Assembly: GCF_016920785.2 (NCBI RefSeq)
Contig: NW_024609835.1
Coordinates: 170,806,995-170,870,994, forward strand
Direction: 5' to 3'
Source of the DNA: Ixodes scapularis
Lineage: Eukaryota; Arthropoda; Arachnida; Ixodida; Ixodidae
DNA length: 64,000 nucleotides
Shown: one piece after another, positions 10,840-22,650 of the stretch
Numbering within the stretch: position 1 is the stretch's first letter
Layout of the letters: each line of letters opens with the position of its first letter
Notes under the pieces: model-generated
Seen by the model: only the letters and a program-made list of their open reading frames with translations
What the model was told of the DNA's origin: nothing
Databases searched by the model: none
Program-made: the position numbers and the translations under genes

Positions 10840-11024
10840 CTGCCGTGAGGGGCAAGAGGCATGTAGTAAGGCAACCACTCTGACTGGTGGAGGGAAGGGC
10901 CCCAGAAACCAGGTACTTTGAGCTCTTGACTATAATCATGTCTCAGTGTAATGTCGGCAAGGGTACGAGGCTTCACTGAACACCATCTTCACCTAAGGCA
11001 GAAAATGGTTTTCTGAATCATAAT

Positions 11025-11570
11025 TTAAAGGGATACTGAACCGAAAATATAGGTTGTAATAATTGGTTCCTACTAGCATTTATAGCCTATCACTTATTAA
11101 TAAATGATATTTAAAAAAAAATACCGTCTAAACTTAATTGAACAAAAAAACTGATACTGTAGGGTGCACCTGGAAAGCATTTTCAGAAGCTCGTTTTGTG
11201 ATGTCACAACCCTCGCTCCGCTCGTTTCTCGGCAGTTGCGCGGTGAATGTGGCGATGCAGCAGCTTCTAGGATAGCGTGTGGCACCCACCGGGTGTGAAA
11301 CAGCTTAAAAGATATGCCAAAACATTGCGCTGTGCAAAACTGTTCAAAACGGCATAGTATACAGCGACAGGCCTGTGCGCCCGACTCCACACAAGCTCGC
11401 AGTGCAGAAACTTTTGATTCAAGTGGTTCGCCTTTGACAGATGGCTTTGGTCCTTGTCAAAAGCGACCGTATTGTACAAACGACTTTGTAGACGGAGACC
11501 ATGAGAAGAGCCAAGAGACCCAAAACTGTTATGAAGTCCCAGCTGGCCAGCGAAAAACATCAGCCTGAAA
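11025..11570 (+). mobile_element. TTAA/AGGG-type DNA element, truncated, with THAP relic
   Basis: It starts TTAA then AGGGATACTGAACCG at 11025, the same terminus as the two complete elements at 12228 and 23257. No matching right terminus was found before 12228, so the right border is approximate. A degenerate THAP zinc finger lies inside. TTAA duplications plus THAP-type DNA binding is the combination known for Kolobok transposons, hence the tentative assignment. Confidence 0.5.
11314..11568 (+). pseudogene. Degenerate THAP-type zinc finger fragment
   Basis: It begins MPKHCAVQNCSKR, a classic THAP start with the first zinc-ligand cysteine pair, and later has CTNDFVDGDHEKS where functional domains have C-x2-H-F. 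The histidine is replaced and the central helix region is scrambled by small changes, so the domain cannot be functional as read. It sits inside a TTAA/AGGG element and is probably a transposase remnant rather than a host gene. Confidence 0.6.
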
Positions 11571-12227
11571 CTCAGAAATATGGCGGCACAAGGAACTTCG
11601 TTGTTTTCAGACTATAATATTTATGTACTTGCATTTTCTGCTTCACTGTGGAAACTATGAACGCGTGCATGCAGCAACAACGGCTTCACGTGTTGCGCGA
11701 ACGAGTGACGGTGCATTGAAAGTGTCTCTTGCGCGGGTGATCATACATTTGCCCGCGACTAAAGTTATTGCCAACCAAGTTAAACCCCTGCTGGTAACAA
11801 GCACATAGCGACACTGGAGACGCAAGTAGTAGCTGCAGCGATTGCATTCATCACACGTGCGCTCTGGCAGTAAAAATATGCTGAAGCTATGAGCTCACGC
11901 CGGCAGCCTTGGGTTTACTTGACTTTAGGTGAAACAGAGTATGGCTCGATTGATGAGCTGGCCATCCAACTGCCATCATTTATTGATTTGGATAGCTTGT
12001 ATGTACAGAAAAAAAGAAAAAAGAATCAGAATGTGTTGAATGTTTATTTTTTTTTTTTTTAATTTTCTATTTGCTCAAAAATTCCCATTGTCAATCACAA
12101 TACATGTGGTGCAAAAGAGAAAAAAATATTCAATCAATATTTCATTCAAAGATGCAGTGATGGGCAAATTACATGGCTGTTCTATTAAACTAGAAAAAGA
12201 AAAGTACAATCAGGAAAGGAGTAGAAC

Positions 12228-12872
12228 TTAAAGGGATACTACAACGAAATTTCGGCGCTCATTTTTTGGTCTATGTGTGTTCAAAAGAGCAGTATCACAT
12301 GGAACATACCAATATCTTGTTAAAAAAGTCTCAAAAAGTAATTTTAAAACAAATTAAACGATTAGCAAAGAGCACCTGGTGAATGTCGCTAACGCCTCGT
12401 TTGTAATGCTCGTCTAGGAACCTTGACAGCTAGTGACGGAGGTTGTCTCGTCTCCGGCCACGAAGAGAGAAGGGGGAAGGAGGAACTCCCCTCTTCCCGA
12501 GAATCCCTTTTGTGCGCCGCAGAAGTCGCTATTGTCCCCCTAGAAGATTATAGAAGATTAACCCGTCACTCAAAATTCATACAAAAGCAGCCGCTGCGGT
12601 GGCTGGAACGACTAGGCCATCCTTTCAACGTCAGCCTCGCCGTAGCTTTGCTCGTCTTGAGACGACCTACGTCACGATTGCGTTGGGTGTCACGTGCTCT
12701 AAGCTGGGCCTTCTCCGAGCGCTTGCCAGAGTGGGCCGTTTATAACGAAAAATACAGCCACCAGGATCAAAATACAAACGTGCGATTGTCATTTACGGAT
12801 ATTGTGGATCATATTCAACCTATTTTTGAACACGACGGGAATATTTCAAATTTCGTTGAAGTATCCCTTTGA
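12228..12872. mobile_element. TTAA/AGGG element, complete ends
   Basis: The left end is TTAA AGGGATACTACAACGAAA. The right end, inverted, reads AGGGATACTTCAACGAAA, flanked by TTGA (one mismatch to TTAA). It is about 645 bp, with no transposase. An internal block (ccccctagaagattatagaa region, 12535-12600) recurs at 37160 and inverted at 37890. Kolobok-like or piggyBac-like by target site; Kolobok is favoured because sister sequences hold THAP relics. Confidence 0.7.
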
Positions 12873-14689
12873 AACTCTGGATAGGTCGGTACCAAAAGTA
12901 GGCGTGCTCGGCCACTCAGCCATAAAAGCAAACAAATGTATCATAATCGACAGTTTGACAAGGTGTTATTCAGCGTATGTAGCCTTTGGCTGTTCTCGTT
13001 TCTTTTAAATCTTTGGTTAGCACGAACTGCCCCAGCCGCAACTTTATCTGGCGCTTCCAATATGCATGAATTCCGTTCATTTGGCTCATGTTTAAATATT
13101 TTTTGCTCTTTCTTTGCAAGCGGAATCAAATATTTGTAATAGAAGTGAGGACGGACAAACTGGATAAACAGGACCTCGTTTGGCAATCGTAAAGGGCCAT
13201 AGTTCGGAGGTACAAAACAGTTCCCAAAAATTCTCATCACGTCATAGCTCTCGTCTGATGACACGGACGAAACTTAGCTGTACAGTACCACTCCATGTCT
13301 CTTCTTCGGCAGTTGTTCGTGCTCCCGACATCACGTCACTGCCGTTGCTGCCGCTGCCACACGCAGCCATATTAGCAGACAGAGTGCGAAGTTAGGACTG
13401 CGTGCTCAACACCTGAGGTCGCTGGTATGACGCCCTATAGGTGGTGGGGCGGTAGTTTCAAGATGGCAGAAGAGACAGGGATAGATTCTCCAGGGTTTCC
13501 CGTGCGCCTGCTCGCTGACGCTCGTCAGTGCAATAGAAATGATTTATTTGCCTGCAAACGCGAAGTGGTTAGGGCAGGATCATATTACAGGCAATGCGGA
13601 GATGTGGATGCGCGTTAGCAAAATGAGCATGCTGATACTTAAAAGTTGCAGAAACCTCGACTTGCAAAGCTTTGCGGTGGGCGAGCGCGTTTTACGCACT
13701 GGCCAAGTCACTGTTTGTGGCACAATATTTTTGAGGGTGATGAAGATATCGTGTTTGCGCCATCAGTGCTCTAGAAAGTGAGCCGCCCACGGTGACCCGT
13801 CAAGCTTCGGAAGAGCAGTGTTCACTGTATTGATGCATTCATGTCACAGGCTCGCAACTCGTGGCTCACCATCTCGGTTTTGATAGGAAGTTTACTACCA
13901 CGGGCTACCATGCAGTGTAGCATTACAACCGGAGGCTTGCGCTGCGCCTTTGAAACACGTTTTTCGGCACGTGCCAATAGCGTTGCCGTTTTCACGGCAG
14001 CCAACGGTAGCCTGCAGTAACGCTATGCTAAAGCTGCCTATTACCATAATCGGCGTGTTTAGGGGTTTAAGTTATTGCTCTACCAAAAATGTGTATTTTA
14101 ATATACTGCACCTATTTTTTTTTTTTTTTTTTTTTGTACCGTGTGATTTGCAACGCTGCGACCCCCCTCGCCAAAAGTGCCCATTCTAAGCTCTCGTCAC
14201 GAATGGCTCGCTAACACAGACGCGCTTAAAATGCTTCGAGCATTTCTTTATTTACTTTGTGATTACCTGAAAGCAAGTATGCATATTTTATGTTTTAAAA
14301 GTGCTTGGAATAAATGGTCATGTTCCTACAACCCAAACCCATTCCCGACGTGTATTGCTCGACATATCGTTGCGCGACCAGTTTTCTCCTACTTAGGGCA
14401 AAGAATAGACTTTTCATAGACCGAACGCTAGAGCTCTACATTATTAGCGGGAACGTTTGCCGTCACCTTGAGCACAGATCGAGCTGACGGTCATGCACAG
14501 ACCAGAAATACGAAGCGTATGCAATATACGAAAAGTCCCTAATGAAATTAGACATCCGGGTCCTTCGTGCAACGCTGCTGCGAGGCGGAGCACAAGAATT
14601 CCTATTTTAACGCGCTCACTTTTTTCGTTAAAACCGCTTCACGCATCTAGGCTGACAGCCCCTGCCACCTTTTCCACGCCGCCGCCGCT

Positions 14690-15000
14690 GCCGTTCCTGT
14701 TTTTCTAGTTCTCTGCTCGTCCGTGGGAGGGCGAGCGGCGGGCTAAAGTTGTGAATACTGGATAAAAGCAGGCGCCGCCTGTGTGCTCATACGGCGATCC
14801 GCAGACCTGCCCACCACGGCCGCTACGGCAGTCCCACAAAGGAGAATGCGAATTGAGATCATTGCAATGTCAGCTCCGTCCAAGTAGTCCCAGAAGGCCT
14901 CGCTCGCACTGGCGGCTTCTGGCCGATTCTTCGCCTGATCAACTTTTTATTCAAATAAACATAATAATCCAATCGCTATCCCTGTGTGTGATTTTTGTTT
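14690..15000 (+). other. Promoter/poly(A)-like block, possible solo LTR
   Basis: A GC-rich stretch with a gataaaag TATA-like box at about 14760, followed about 190 bp later by caaataaaca. This spacing is what an LTR or small transcription unit would show. No TG...CA borders or target duplication were confirmed, so this is only a suggestion. Confidence 0.2.
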
Positions 15001-15849
15001 TCGGGTATAGTAGTGTTGAGGGAGGCTAATATGGGGGTTACTTTTAGAATCTTAGATTTCGGTTCAGCTTCTCATTTTAATTCTGCAGACGAATCGCCCG
15101 ACTTTGCTGTTTAACTATAATCAACATAATCTGCAAACAAAAACAATTACAATTGAGTACCATAGATTTAAAACTGCTAATGTAATCAAATTATGCACAA
15201 AAATAATATATAAAAAAAAGAAAAGAAAAAACTGCTCATCAGCCTTCCCCACTGTGTCAATACAACAGGGCGTCGTAAATCCTCGAGACGGGTCCGCGCT
15301 AAGCAAGCCAAAGAACCTAGTGTGAGGCAGAGGGACATATATGTACCGCTTTCTCAGTTTCTAAAACAGTCTTGTACCAGGTTCATGGGATGCCCTCACT
15401 TTTTTGTTTTCCAGAGTAAAGTAAAATCTAAAAAAAAAAACTTTAAATGGCCAAAAGAAAAAGAAAAAAAATATTTTAAGAAAATTTGGAAGGTCAATGT
15501 TACTGAACATGTCTAACTTTTCAACATAACCTAACAAGACGGTGTGCGTTTCTTTTAGCACATACTAGAGCACTCCACGAGCCGGCATCTAAGGGCTTGA
15601 CCTGACCGAAACTACTAGTATAAAGACACAGTACACGCCCATCTGGATTTTAACCATGAGTCCGTACCTGGCCTAAACCCGACCTGCTTTTTGAAGAGGA
15701 GACCAAGCCCAAACTTCGCCCAACCCGAAGTGCTTAAAAAAAAAAAGAAGAAAATTAAACGATCATTTTTTTAGCTTTTTTTTTTTTTTGAGGCACAAAA
15801 TTTTCTTTTGAGTGGTATGCCGCATATTTGTCACCATAGGGTAACATAT

Positions 15850-17613
15850 TCTTAGCCTTGGGTAGTATCGCAATACTGTAACTTGTTACTTTTTTTTTTG
15901 TAATTTTTAACTGTAACTCGATACATTTTTTTGCAGTAACTGTAACGATAACTTAAATACTTTTCTGAGAAAATAACTAATAAGTATTCGCAAAAATACA
16001 AATACCTTTTGCGAAAAAAAAATAAAAACATTATCCTATTTTGTGAACAATACAGCAGGTTCGACCACGTGCGGAGGCTGGGCCCCACATTAGACACGAC
16101 AAAATAAAACAAGTACTCAAAACCTTTTTTATCAGATCAAAGTGCCGGAGCAGAGGGCAGGCGTTCTTTCTGTTTTGTTTCTCATTTTTCATTGTGCGTA
16201 AAAGCGCATTTAGCATTCGCTTTATTTCAACATTTTCGTGCGGGGCTCTCTAGCCCCGTTTTCACCTTTCCGACCTCATCGAACACCCCCACCTCTTTAG
16301 CCAAGTGACAGAGCCACCTTGCTGAAACACGCGACGCGTAGACACCTAATGGTTAACTGTTTACGCCAAACGAGAGCCCCTGTCGCGGCAATAGCTTTCT
16401 TTGTGAAAGCGAGTCGCCGCCAGTAGAAACAGTGTGACCGGGGCCAGAGACAATATTTCTACTGGTCGACTTGCCCTTTCCCAGGGGTCGTGAGCCCATG
16501 ATCCACGATCGAGTCTTTTGTCCTGTGTTGCATAGAAGAAATTAAAACAAAGAGCGTAACACACTTCGAGACGACTTTGTGTTGCTATTGCTCACTATTT
16601 TCTTTACCTTTTTTTAAACAAAGGGTAAACAAACGGTCTTTTCCACTTTATTTGCAAATGGTTCTAGCCTTCTGCTCCCCTCCCTATTATTGTAATAGAC
16701 TCGTCCATTCATCGGTATCGCCCCCTTCCCGTCAGCTGAGAAAGGGGAATAAGAAAGCTCATAAAAGAAAGAGAAAGTGATAGCGAATGTCACAAAGAAG
16801 AAGGAAAATATTTGGATTGTAATTAACCGTTATCGCTCAAACCAGAGGCTGTCATGAGTGACGAACAGCAGGTGTAACCGTGGCCCTGCTATGAACTGCG
16901 CTTTGACTTTCTCGAATGTGGTGGCGATATCTTCAGTGCCTGCTGCAAAATGCAAACACTGCAAGAGTATACGCAGCTGGGAGGTCCTCTTCCTCCAACC
17001 TTCACAGGCACCTCAGGGTGAGATCTTAATTTCATTTCTGGACATTACCGCTAAGCATGGAGACGGAATGATGGAAGGCTGCAACCTCGACAGCGCTCTT
17101 TAGCCTCAACGACACTCCCACCATTAGGAAAGCTTTTTACTCCCGAGTACTGTAGTGCCGTCTAGCTTGTCCGTTGAGTGCCTCTTTAGCAAGGAAAAGG
17201 ATGTGCATCAATAGGGGAAAATTCAGTGACGATAAATTTGTAAAGTATTTGCGGCTGCATTACACAAATAAATAAATTTATTATTTAGTCCGTCCTGTAT
17301 TGAAATAGCCAACGCTTTCATTCAACAAAGCCGTGCGACGCTAATAATACATGTCTCAAAAAGTGAAGTTCAAGTTTTCTGAGAGTTAAAAGAAAATTAT
17401 AAATCATAGGCATCGTGTGTGTTTATCAATGTTTTCATAATTAAAAACAAAAAAACAAAAAAAAAAGTATCTTGGAAGTAATTAAGTTACTATGAGGAAG
17501 TAACTGTAAAGGTAATGCATTACATTCACTTTTATGCAACTGTAACTGAAATACATTTTTTACAAACTATCTGCTGTAACCAATTACTCTTTAAAAGTAA
17601 TTTACCCACGACT
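15850..17613. mobile_element. Possible hAT-like element with TGTAACT subterminal repeats
   Basis: The left part (15850-16010) and right part (17470-17613) are dense in gtaact/agttac motifs in opposite sense. The outer ends read (C)TTGGGTAGTATC and, inverted, CAGTCGTGGGTAAATTAC. A second copy of the left part is at 36396-36900 (matching through ggccccacattagac). Such subterminal TGTAACT arrays are typical of some hAT families. No target duplication was verified. Confidence 0.35.
16830..16958 (-). CDS. Candidate coding segment, unknown
   Basis: On the minus strand, after a polypyrimidine/CTTGCAG acceptor at 16959, an open frame reads GTEDIATTFEKVKAQFIAGP then RLHLLFVTHDSLWFER and ends at TAA 16830-16832. 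The composition is protein-like (amphipathic helix, hydrophobic strand). It lies between exons of the minus-strand host gene but also inside the putative hAT-like repeat. It could therefore be a skipped exon, a captured exon or chance. Confidence 0.3.
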   Translation of the reverse strand, partial: CLHFAAGTEDIATTFEKVKAQFIAGPRLHLLFVTHDSLWFER

Positions 17614-17789
17614 GCATATTCTCATAATTAATTTTTTGAGTCGAGCCATGAAATTTATAGTCATAATGTAGATAAGCTAACGACATTTGACAGCTGCATC
17701 TTTAGCGGTTGCGTGGAGACGTTTTCATACCCTATGTGATGGAGTAACAGCATACCTTGCAGTGAGAGCCTAATCGGAGCACTGGCACT

Positions 17790-17960
17790 AGGTTGGAATC
17801 GGTCCACTTGCATAGATAAGGATCTTTGGGGAACGTGTGAAACTCAATAGCGTTGCAGCCACACTCGCACTGCAGCTTCTCGTGCTCATGGCGGACTTTC
17901 CGCGATTGTTCTTATGCTCACTAAAATTATTTGCGCACCCGACAATGATGCAGTGATAGC
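17790..17960 (-). pseudogene. THAP zinc finger relic
   Basis: Minus strand: HCIIVGCANNFSEHKNN, then after a frame change EFHTFPKDPYLCKWTDSN. Together these give the first cysteine pair, the F-x-x-F-P turn and the following tryptophan of a THAP domain. The last zinc ligands are absent and the frame is broken. Probably a remnant of a THAP-encoding transposon. Confidence 0.5.
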
Positions 17961-18599
17961 CACCAAGCCGTAGAATTTTGGAAACTGTAACATGATAAAA
18001 AGAAATACTCGGAACAAATTCACACACGATGCCCGTCTCCAAGCCTTTTTGCCCACACCCTGTGTCAGTGGGCAATTCAGAAATGTGCTGGGTCAAGGGT
18101 GCGTCAGTTATGCGCCGGTATGAGGTTATACGAAGGTCTATAGCCAGAAACCCCTTACTGCCCATGGCTAGGTATTTACCGAGTGTAAGGCCAGTCACAC
18201 TTTACCACAACGCATGACAACACGTCTTTCTCCACGGGACCGTGGGGCAATGGCAGCTGGTGAAACTGATCGGTCACATCGCATTGGGTACATCAAGGGG
18301 AGTGCAGTGGCCTCTGGGCTCACACGTTGCATCTGATGATGTGCTCTCGGGAAAGAGACAGCCGCATCCTTTTCCATGCGTGCACATGTGCTCTATGCCT
18401 TTCTGCAAGCAGAAATACAAATCAAATCCTTTTCCTTACTGTGGCCAAATTTTGCTTACACCACATGACTGAAGGACAAAAAAAAAGTTTGCCGTTTCCC
18501 CGAAGCCAGGTTGTCGCCGAAGGGTGACGTGCAGTGTAAGACTGCTGCTGAGCAATGTAAAAGGGTGGCGAGGTCTCGTCAGGTGAAGTATGTCCTGTC

Positions 18600-19273
18600 T
18601 AGAGCACTATATAGCTCCTTCGAAGCAGAGTAGCGCAATCTAGAACGCCGCCTTTCGGCGACTAGCGGCGAACGCCCGGAGGTTCCAACTGCGGTCAGAA
18701 ATGCATGGAGAATGTGAGAAAATCGTTTTTTCTCCAGTATTGTGGGAATGTACGGAATCGCAATCATTTTTGACATAATAATGGAACACTTTAGAATAAT
18801 TCGCGCTAAGTTTTGTGCCCCGCAAAGGACCTGACTTTTTTTTAAAAATTGCCTGAGCGGCATCATGCAGCAGACGACACGGCGACGTCACACCATTCAC
18901 GTGACCCGTTCCGGCCAACCCGAAAAGCCCATCTCCGCTGCGAGCAAAAATAGTCTGCTTCAAACGCCATTGCCTTGGAAATTGCCTTCTCAAAATTTGC
19001 ACACGCATCCGATATTGTTAAAACTTTGATAAAGTGTTTAGTGCTTTACTAACTTCACGACAGACTAGTTTTGAAAAGTGTGAACTCGCCGTTCATTTTT
19101 TAATCAGCCGTGTTGTGTCGATCTCCATGTATTCTCCCATAGGGCGGGCCGCCTCTTGGAACCCTGAGTACCACGTGACTTGCGCCGAGCCGCTCTGTCG
19201 GCCATGTTGTCGGCAAAACACGGGGTTCAAAGGATTGCGTTACTCTGCTCTGTAGGAGCTATATAGTGCTCTA
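18600..19273. mobile_element. hAT-type MITE with perfect 8-bp TSD
   Basis: The terminus TAGAGCACTATATAGCTCCT at 18600 is mirrored at 19273, with similarity continuing for about 45 bp. Immediately outside, GTCCTGTC occurs at 18592-18599 and 19274-19281. An 8-bp duplication plus a TAG-start terminus is diagnostic of hAT insertions. The element is 674 bp, with no transposase frame. It lies about 520 bp downstream of the donor of the 507-codon exon, within that gene's intron. Confidence 0.88.
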
Positions 19274-19284
19274 GTCCTGTCCTG

Positions 19285-19335
19285 CCCCCCGCCCCGCCCC
19301 GCCCCGCCCCCCCCTCCCCCACCCCCGCCCTCTTT
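19285..19335. repeat. C-rich low-complexity tract
   Basis: About 50 bp of C runs separated by G, A or T. The minus strand has many G runs and could form a G-quadruplex. It directly follows the hAT MITE, within the intron of the minus-strand gene. Confidence 0.7.
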
Positions 19336-19798
19336 CCGGCCCATGACTCGAGAAGTCCAAATTAATTCATTATTCTATCATTAATTGGCATTCAGTCTTC
19401 TTTCGTCATGCCCAATGAGTGGACATAACCATACTCTCGAATCAAGTCATTGATTTCCCCAGTGCGACTAGCATAGCTATTTCGGGAGAAAACATGTGAC
19501 TCTGCGCTCCAGTTAAGCGTAAGCACGACAGTATCAGGGTTGCCCAGTTTTCTTCACAATCAATAACACCATCGACAGCCACTTCTGGGGTCCCCCAGTA
19601 GTATTCGGGGGTGGCAACAAATCACGTCGCGAGTACCAAGGTGTTTTGAAAAATAACGTTACCCTAAAAGCAAGGAAACAATTTGTGTACGAACTCAGAG
19701 GGCAGTCAGAACATTGTGGACTGATAGGTTTAAAGGTTGCTTGCAACCAATACAATCTGCAGTGAGTTTCTCAAGGAGACAGCTTTATGGGTAATTAC

Positions 19799-21319
19799 CT
19801 CGGAGAAGTGGCTTTCAATCCAACGTTGGGTGTTCTTGTTCCGGGGACTGTCTGTGTTCTGTACCCTTATTGTTTTCTGGTCCAAGTGCTCGCTGAATCT
19901 GCCCAGGTGCAGCTGAGGCAAAGCAGGCCGCACCGAGCTTTCCTCACCCTCGAAGTCGTTTTCGACCGGGGGTTGCGGATTTGGGGTCTCCTCCTCGGCG
20001 GCACACTTTCGCTTCCTCTCAAGAATGGCTCGAGCGTCGAGCGGCCGCTGCTCCTGTGACTTCTGTGCCTTTGGATTGCTGGCACCCTCCCACTGTTGTT
20101 GCTCTTTTGGAATTGAAGGTGCTGGAGGATTACTTGGGGGATGGCCGCTCCAGTTACGAGCATAGGGCTTACTTTCCACCTTCCTCGAGCTTTCCACGCT
20201 TTGTAAGCAAGGACGGCCTCTGTTTCCCCGGCGGTTTTCTGTCCCAGGCTTGCGGAAGTTGCCCCTCATGTTACCGTTCCCTTCACTCTTGTCCCTCCAG
20301 GTACCCTGAAAGTTGTTGCTGACTGCTGTGCGATTCTCCTGGGTCTGGAAGTTGTTACCCCGACTGTTTGCACCGCCAAATGTGGAGAATGACAGCTCCT
20401 CCCTGCAATTTACAAACGAGGAGTTCTGGTTGCCCTCCGCGCTCCACAGAGGCTTCGCATGAAGGTTGTTCAGTAATGCTTCACGGTTCCCGAACAGGTT
20501 TTTGTGGTATTCCTGGTGCTTCAGCTTTTCAAAATAGCCTCTGCTATTAGACTGGTCGAAGCATTCGGACGAAGGATGCCAATCTCTCTGTTGCCCTTGT
20601 TTGTTTTCTGGCGCTTCAATGAAACCAGGGCCCGGGCGCATTTCGGGTGCGTGGTTCCAAGGAACCTTTGGCATGCTGGCGTCTCGGAATGTGTTCGGCT
20701 CGTGCTGGCCATTTTGCGCCAAAGAGTTGCAGCTGTGCTCTTGGTTTCTGGCTTGCGCGGAGTTACGCTGGCTTTCAATTGGGCGAAAACGATTATCCTC
20801 TTGCCACGGGTTGTGAGAGTTCTTTAGTATTGGCGGGAGGCGCTTTGGCACCTCCGGCGCTTCCGCTAGGTTTCCGTAAGAAATTTTGGGCTGAGATCGC
20901 CATTGCTCCTGCGCTTTGACTGGAGACTGAAGACGGAAATCCGTGTCGAATGCAGCTTTCATCGCCTCAGACATCGCGTCTTCGTGTTGCATCTCGCGTT
21001 CCGCGCGTTGCTCATCGTACAGGGACCCGAGTCGATTCTCTTGAAAGCGCGTCGGACGAAACGCTTCATTACTGACGCGTCCGCGTTGGGAGTGACCGCG
21101 GGAATTACCGACCAAGTTCGTCTCCTGTCTGTCGACGGTGCCAGGCATTGGGGAACGACGGACGAGAGCTTCATTCCTGCCAACGTTCGGTGGAGAGCCT
21201 TCATTCAACTCGTGTCGTCGATATCCAAAACAAGAGAATGATTGGTCACTCCGCCAACGTGCGTTATTATTGGGAGGCCGAGCAAAACGATTGTTGTTCC
21301 TGTACCTGTTGCCATTCAT
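19799..21319 (-). CDS. First coding exon (507 codons) of a basic low-complexity protein
   Basis: ATG at 21317-21319 in a fair context (GAC before ATG). The frame stays open for 507 codons to a strong donor, CCGAG then GTAATT at 19798, in phase 0. The 22 further in-frame codons to a stop are intron. The protein is rich in N, R, Q, E, P and S (MNGNRYRNNNRFARPP start; NRRGNRGRPCLQ) and looks disordered and RNA-binding-like, with no repeats or membrane segments. A 1.5-kb frame without stops in AT-balanced DNA is strong evidence of selection. It is probably the N-terminus of a gene continuing at 10718-10839 and 6694-7093; the phases agree. I do not recognise an ortholog. The SDARAILERKRK-like patch near the C-terminal end of the exon may be a nuclear localisation signal. 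Confidence 0.8.
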
Positions 21320-21416
21320 GTCTTCTTCGAAATGTGTAGACTTCAGACTTTCTATCACGCGTTGTTATGCGCTTAGAGCGAATGACATCGAACACGTTTT
21401 TCCAACAAGCGCCTCT

Positions 21417-21431
21417 GCCGCCATATTCTTG
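21417..21431 (-). promoter_or_regulatory. YY1-type initiator CAAGAATATGGCGGC
   Basis: About 100 bp upstream of the ATG at 21319 the minus strand carries an AATATGGCGGC core, the YY1 site often found at transcription starts of metazoan TATA-less promoters. If transcription starts upstream of it, its ATG would open a 19-codon upstream reading frame (ending near 21365). Role inferred. Confidence 0.4.
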
Positions 21432-22019
21432 TTGACCTGTCACCTAGCGTGTCCTTGTTTCCAAACAGTCGAAAACGACCATAGACGAAAACATGGGCGA
21501 GCTTATAACCCAATAACCAATAAACACTAACAAGTTACTTATATTATGAATTTGAATCTTACTAAATTTGGAAAATTTTGAAATTGTTTGTGATTTAGTC
21601 GTTACCTACGTTACGTCGGAATCTTGGTATTTGACCGACTTATTTGAGAATATCTGGCTGGTCTGGCATCACTGAGTTTCGTTTTCAACTTCGAGGGCTC
21701 TTCTGTTTCTTAGAATCTCTGTGGCGTGCTCAGACTCTCAACTACTCTTAACTACCGGAGAATGTAAAATTCAAAAGACATGAGACACATTTTTTCGATA
21801 TTGTCACCGCATCTGTCGTATCAGTGCTGTCAAGTTGGTAAGTTGCACTATTTGGTTGTGCTGTTTCACGGCCTGTCCTTTGATGGCTACGCTTCGTTAG
21901 GCTGTAGCTTTGCAGCATGGCTTTCCGGTTTCGGGAACGATTTTTCGACCGACTGCGTCGTACCGACATTTTCCTCGCACTCGTTTCGTAAAAAAATGTG
22001 CTCGTGCCGCAAACATCGG

Positions 22020-22650
22020 TAAAAACAGGACACGAAGACCAGTCATCGTCCCTTACATCCACAATTTTTCCCACGGCCTCAAGGAAACAGTGAACAGAGT
22101 CAATGTGGACATCGTGTTTTCAGCACCCACCAAACTGTCCAGTCTTCGCAAAAACGTCACCACACCCTCGGATCCCGCAATCTGCTGCTCCAAGAAGCAT
22201 AGGACCAACTTTGTGCCTTGCGTTGAGGGGGTTGTCTATTCATTACCCCTTTCATGTGGAAGACAATACGTTGGACAAACTGGGCGATGTTTAAATGACC
22301 GCCTTTGAGAACACTCCGACAACATTGTAAACGCTAACTCTGGCCACTTGGGGATACCCTGTTGGGATTGTGGATGTGTCGCGCACTTCAACAACAGCAC
22401 CATGTTGGGCAAAAGTGTAAACCAATTAACAAGGGAAATCATCGAAGCCGACAGTATCATACGACTAGAGGACAAATGTGTTAGTACGCCGTCGATAACA
22501 TTATCACGAAAAGAGATTAATTATTTAGCCGCGAATTAGCCTAAGCATTAGACAGGAATTTTTACTCTTATGTCGTCTTTTTCTATTTGCAAATCGTCAA
22601 AAATCTGAAGAAGTAGAAGCCGAAGTAAAACACGAAATACAAAGTTGTTA
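22020..22650 (+). mobile_element. Penelope-like element, 3' end with GIY-YIG endonuclease
   Basis: The plus-strand frame reads VIVPYIHNFSHGLKETVNR, VDIVFSAPTKLSSLRKNV, then VYSLPLSCGRQYVGQTGRC, which contains the GIY-YIG core (V-Y-S ... Y-V-G-Q-T-G-R). It continues after one in-frame TGA (22306-22308) with conserved cysteines and histidines (GIPCWDCGCVAHFNNST) and an E-containing helix (TREIIEADSIIRLEDK). The end of the frame is at about 22539. The reverse transcriptase is missing, so the copy is 5'-truncated. One premature stop makes it a pseudogene. It lies just upstream of the 21.3-kb promoter, in the opposite orientation. Confidence 0.88.

Noticed and set aside
12423..12872. 149-codon frame as a gene
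   Set aside because: It lies wholly inside the TTAA/AGGG element and runs through its right terminus.
19730..19797. C-terminal extension of the 507-codon exon to its in-frame stop
   Set aside because: A strong GTAATT donor precedes it and the residues after it look like intron translation.
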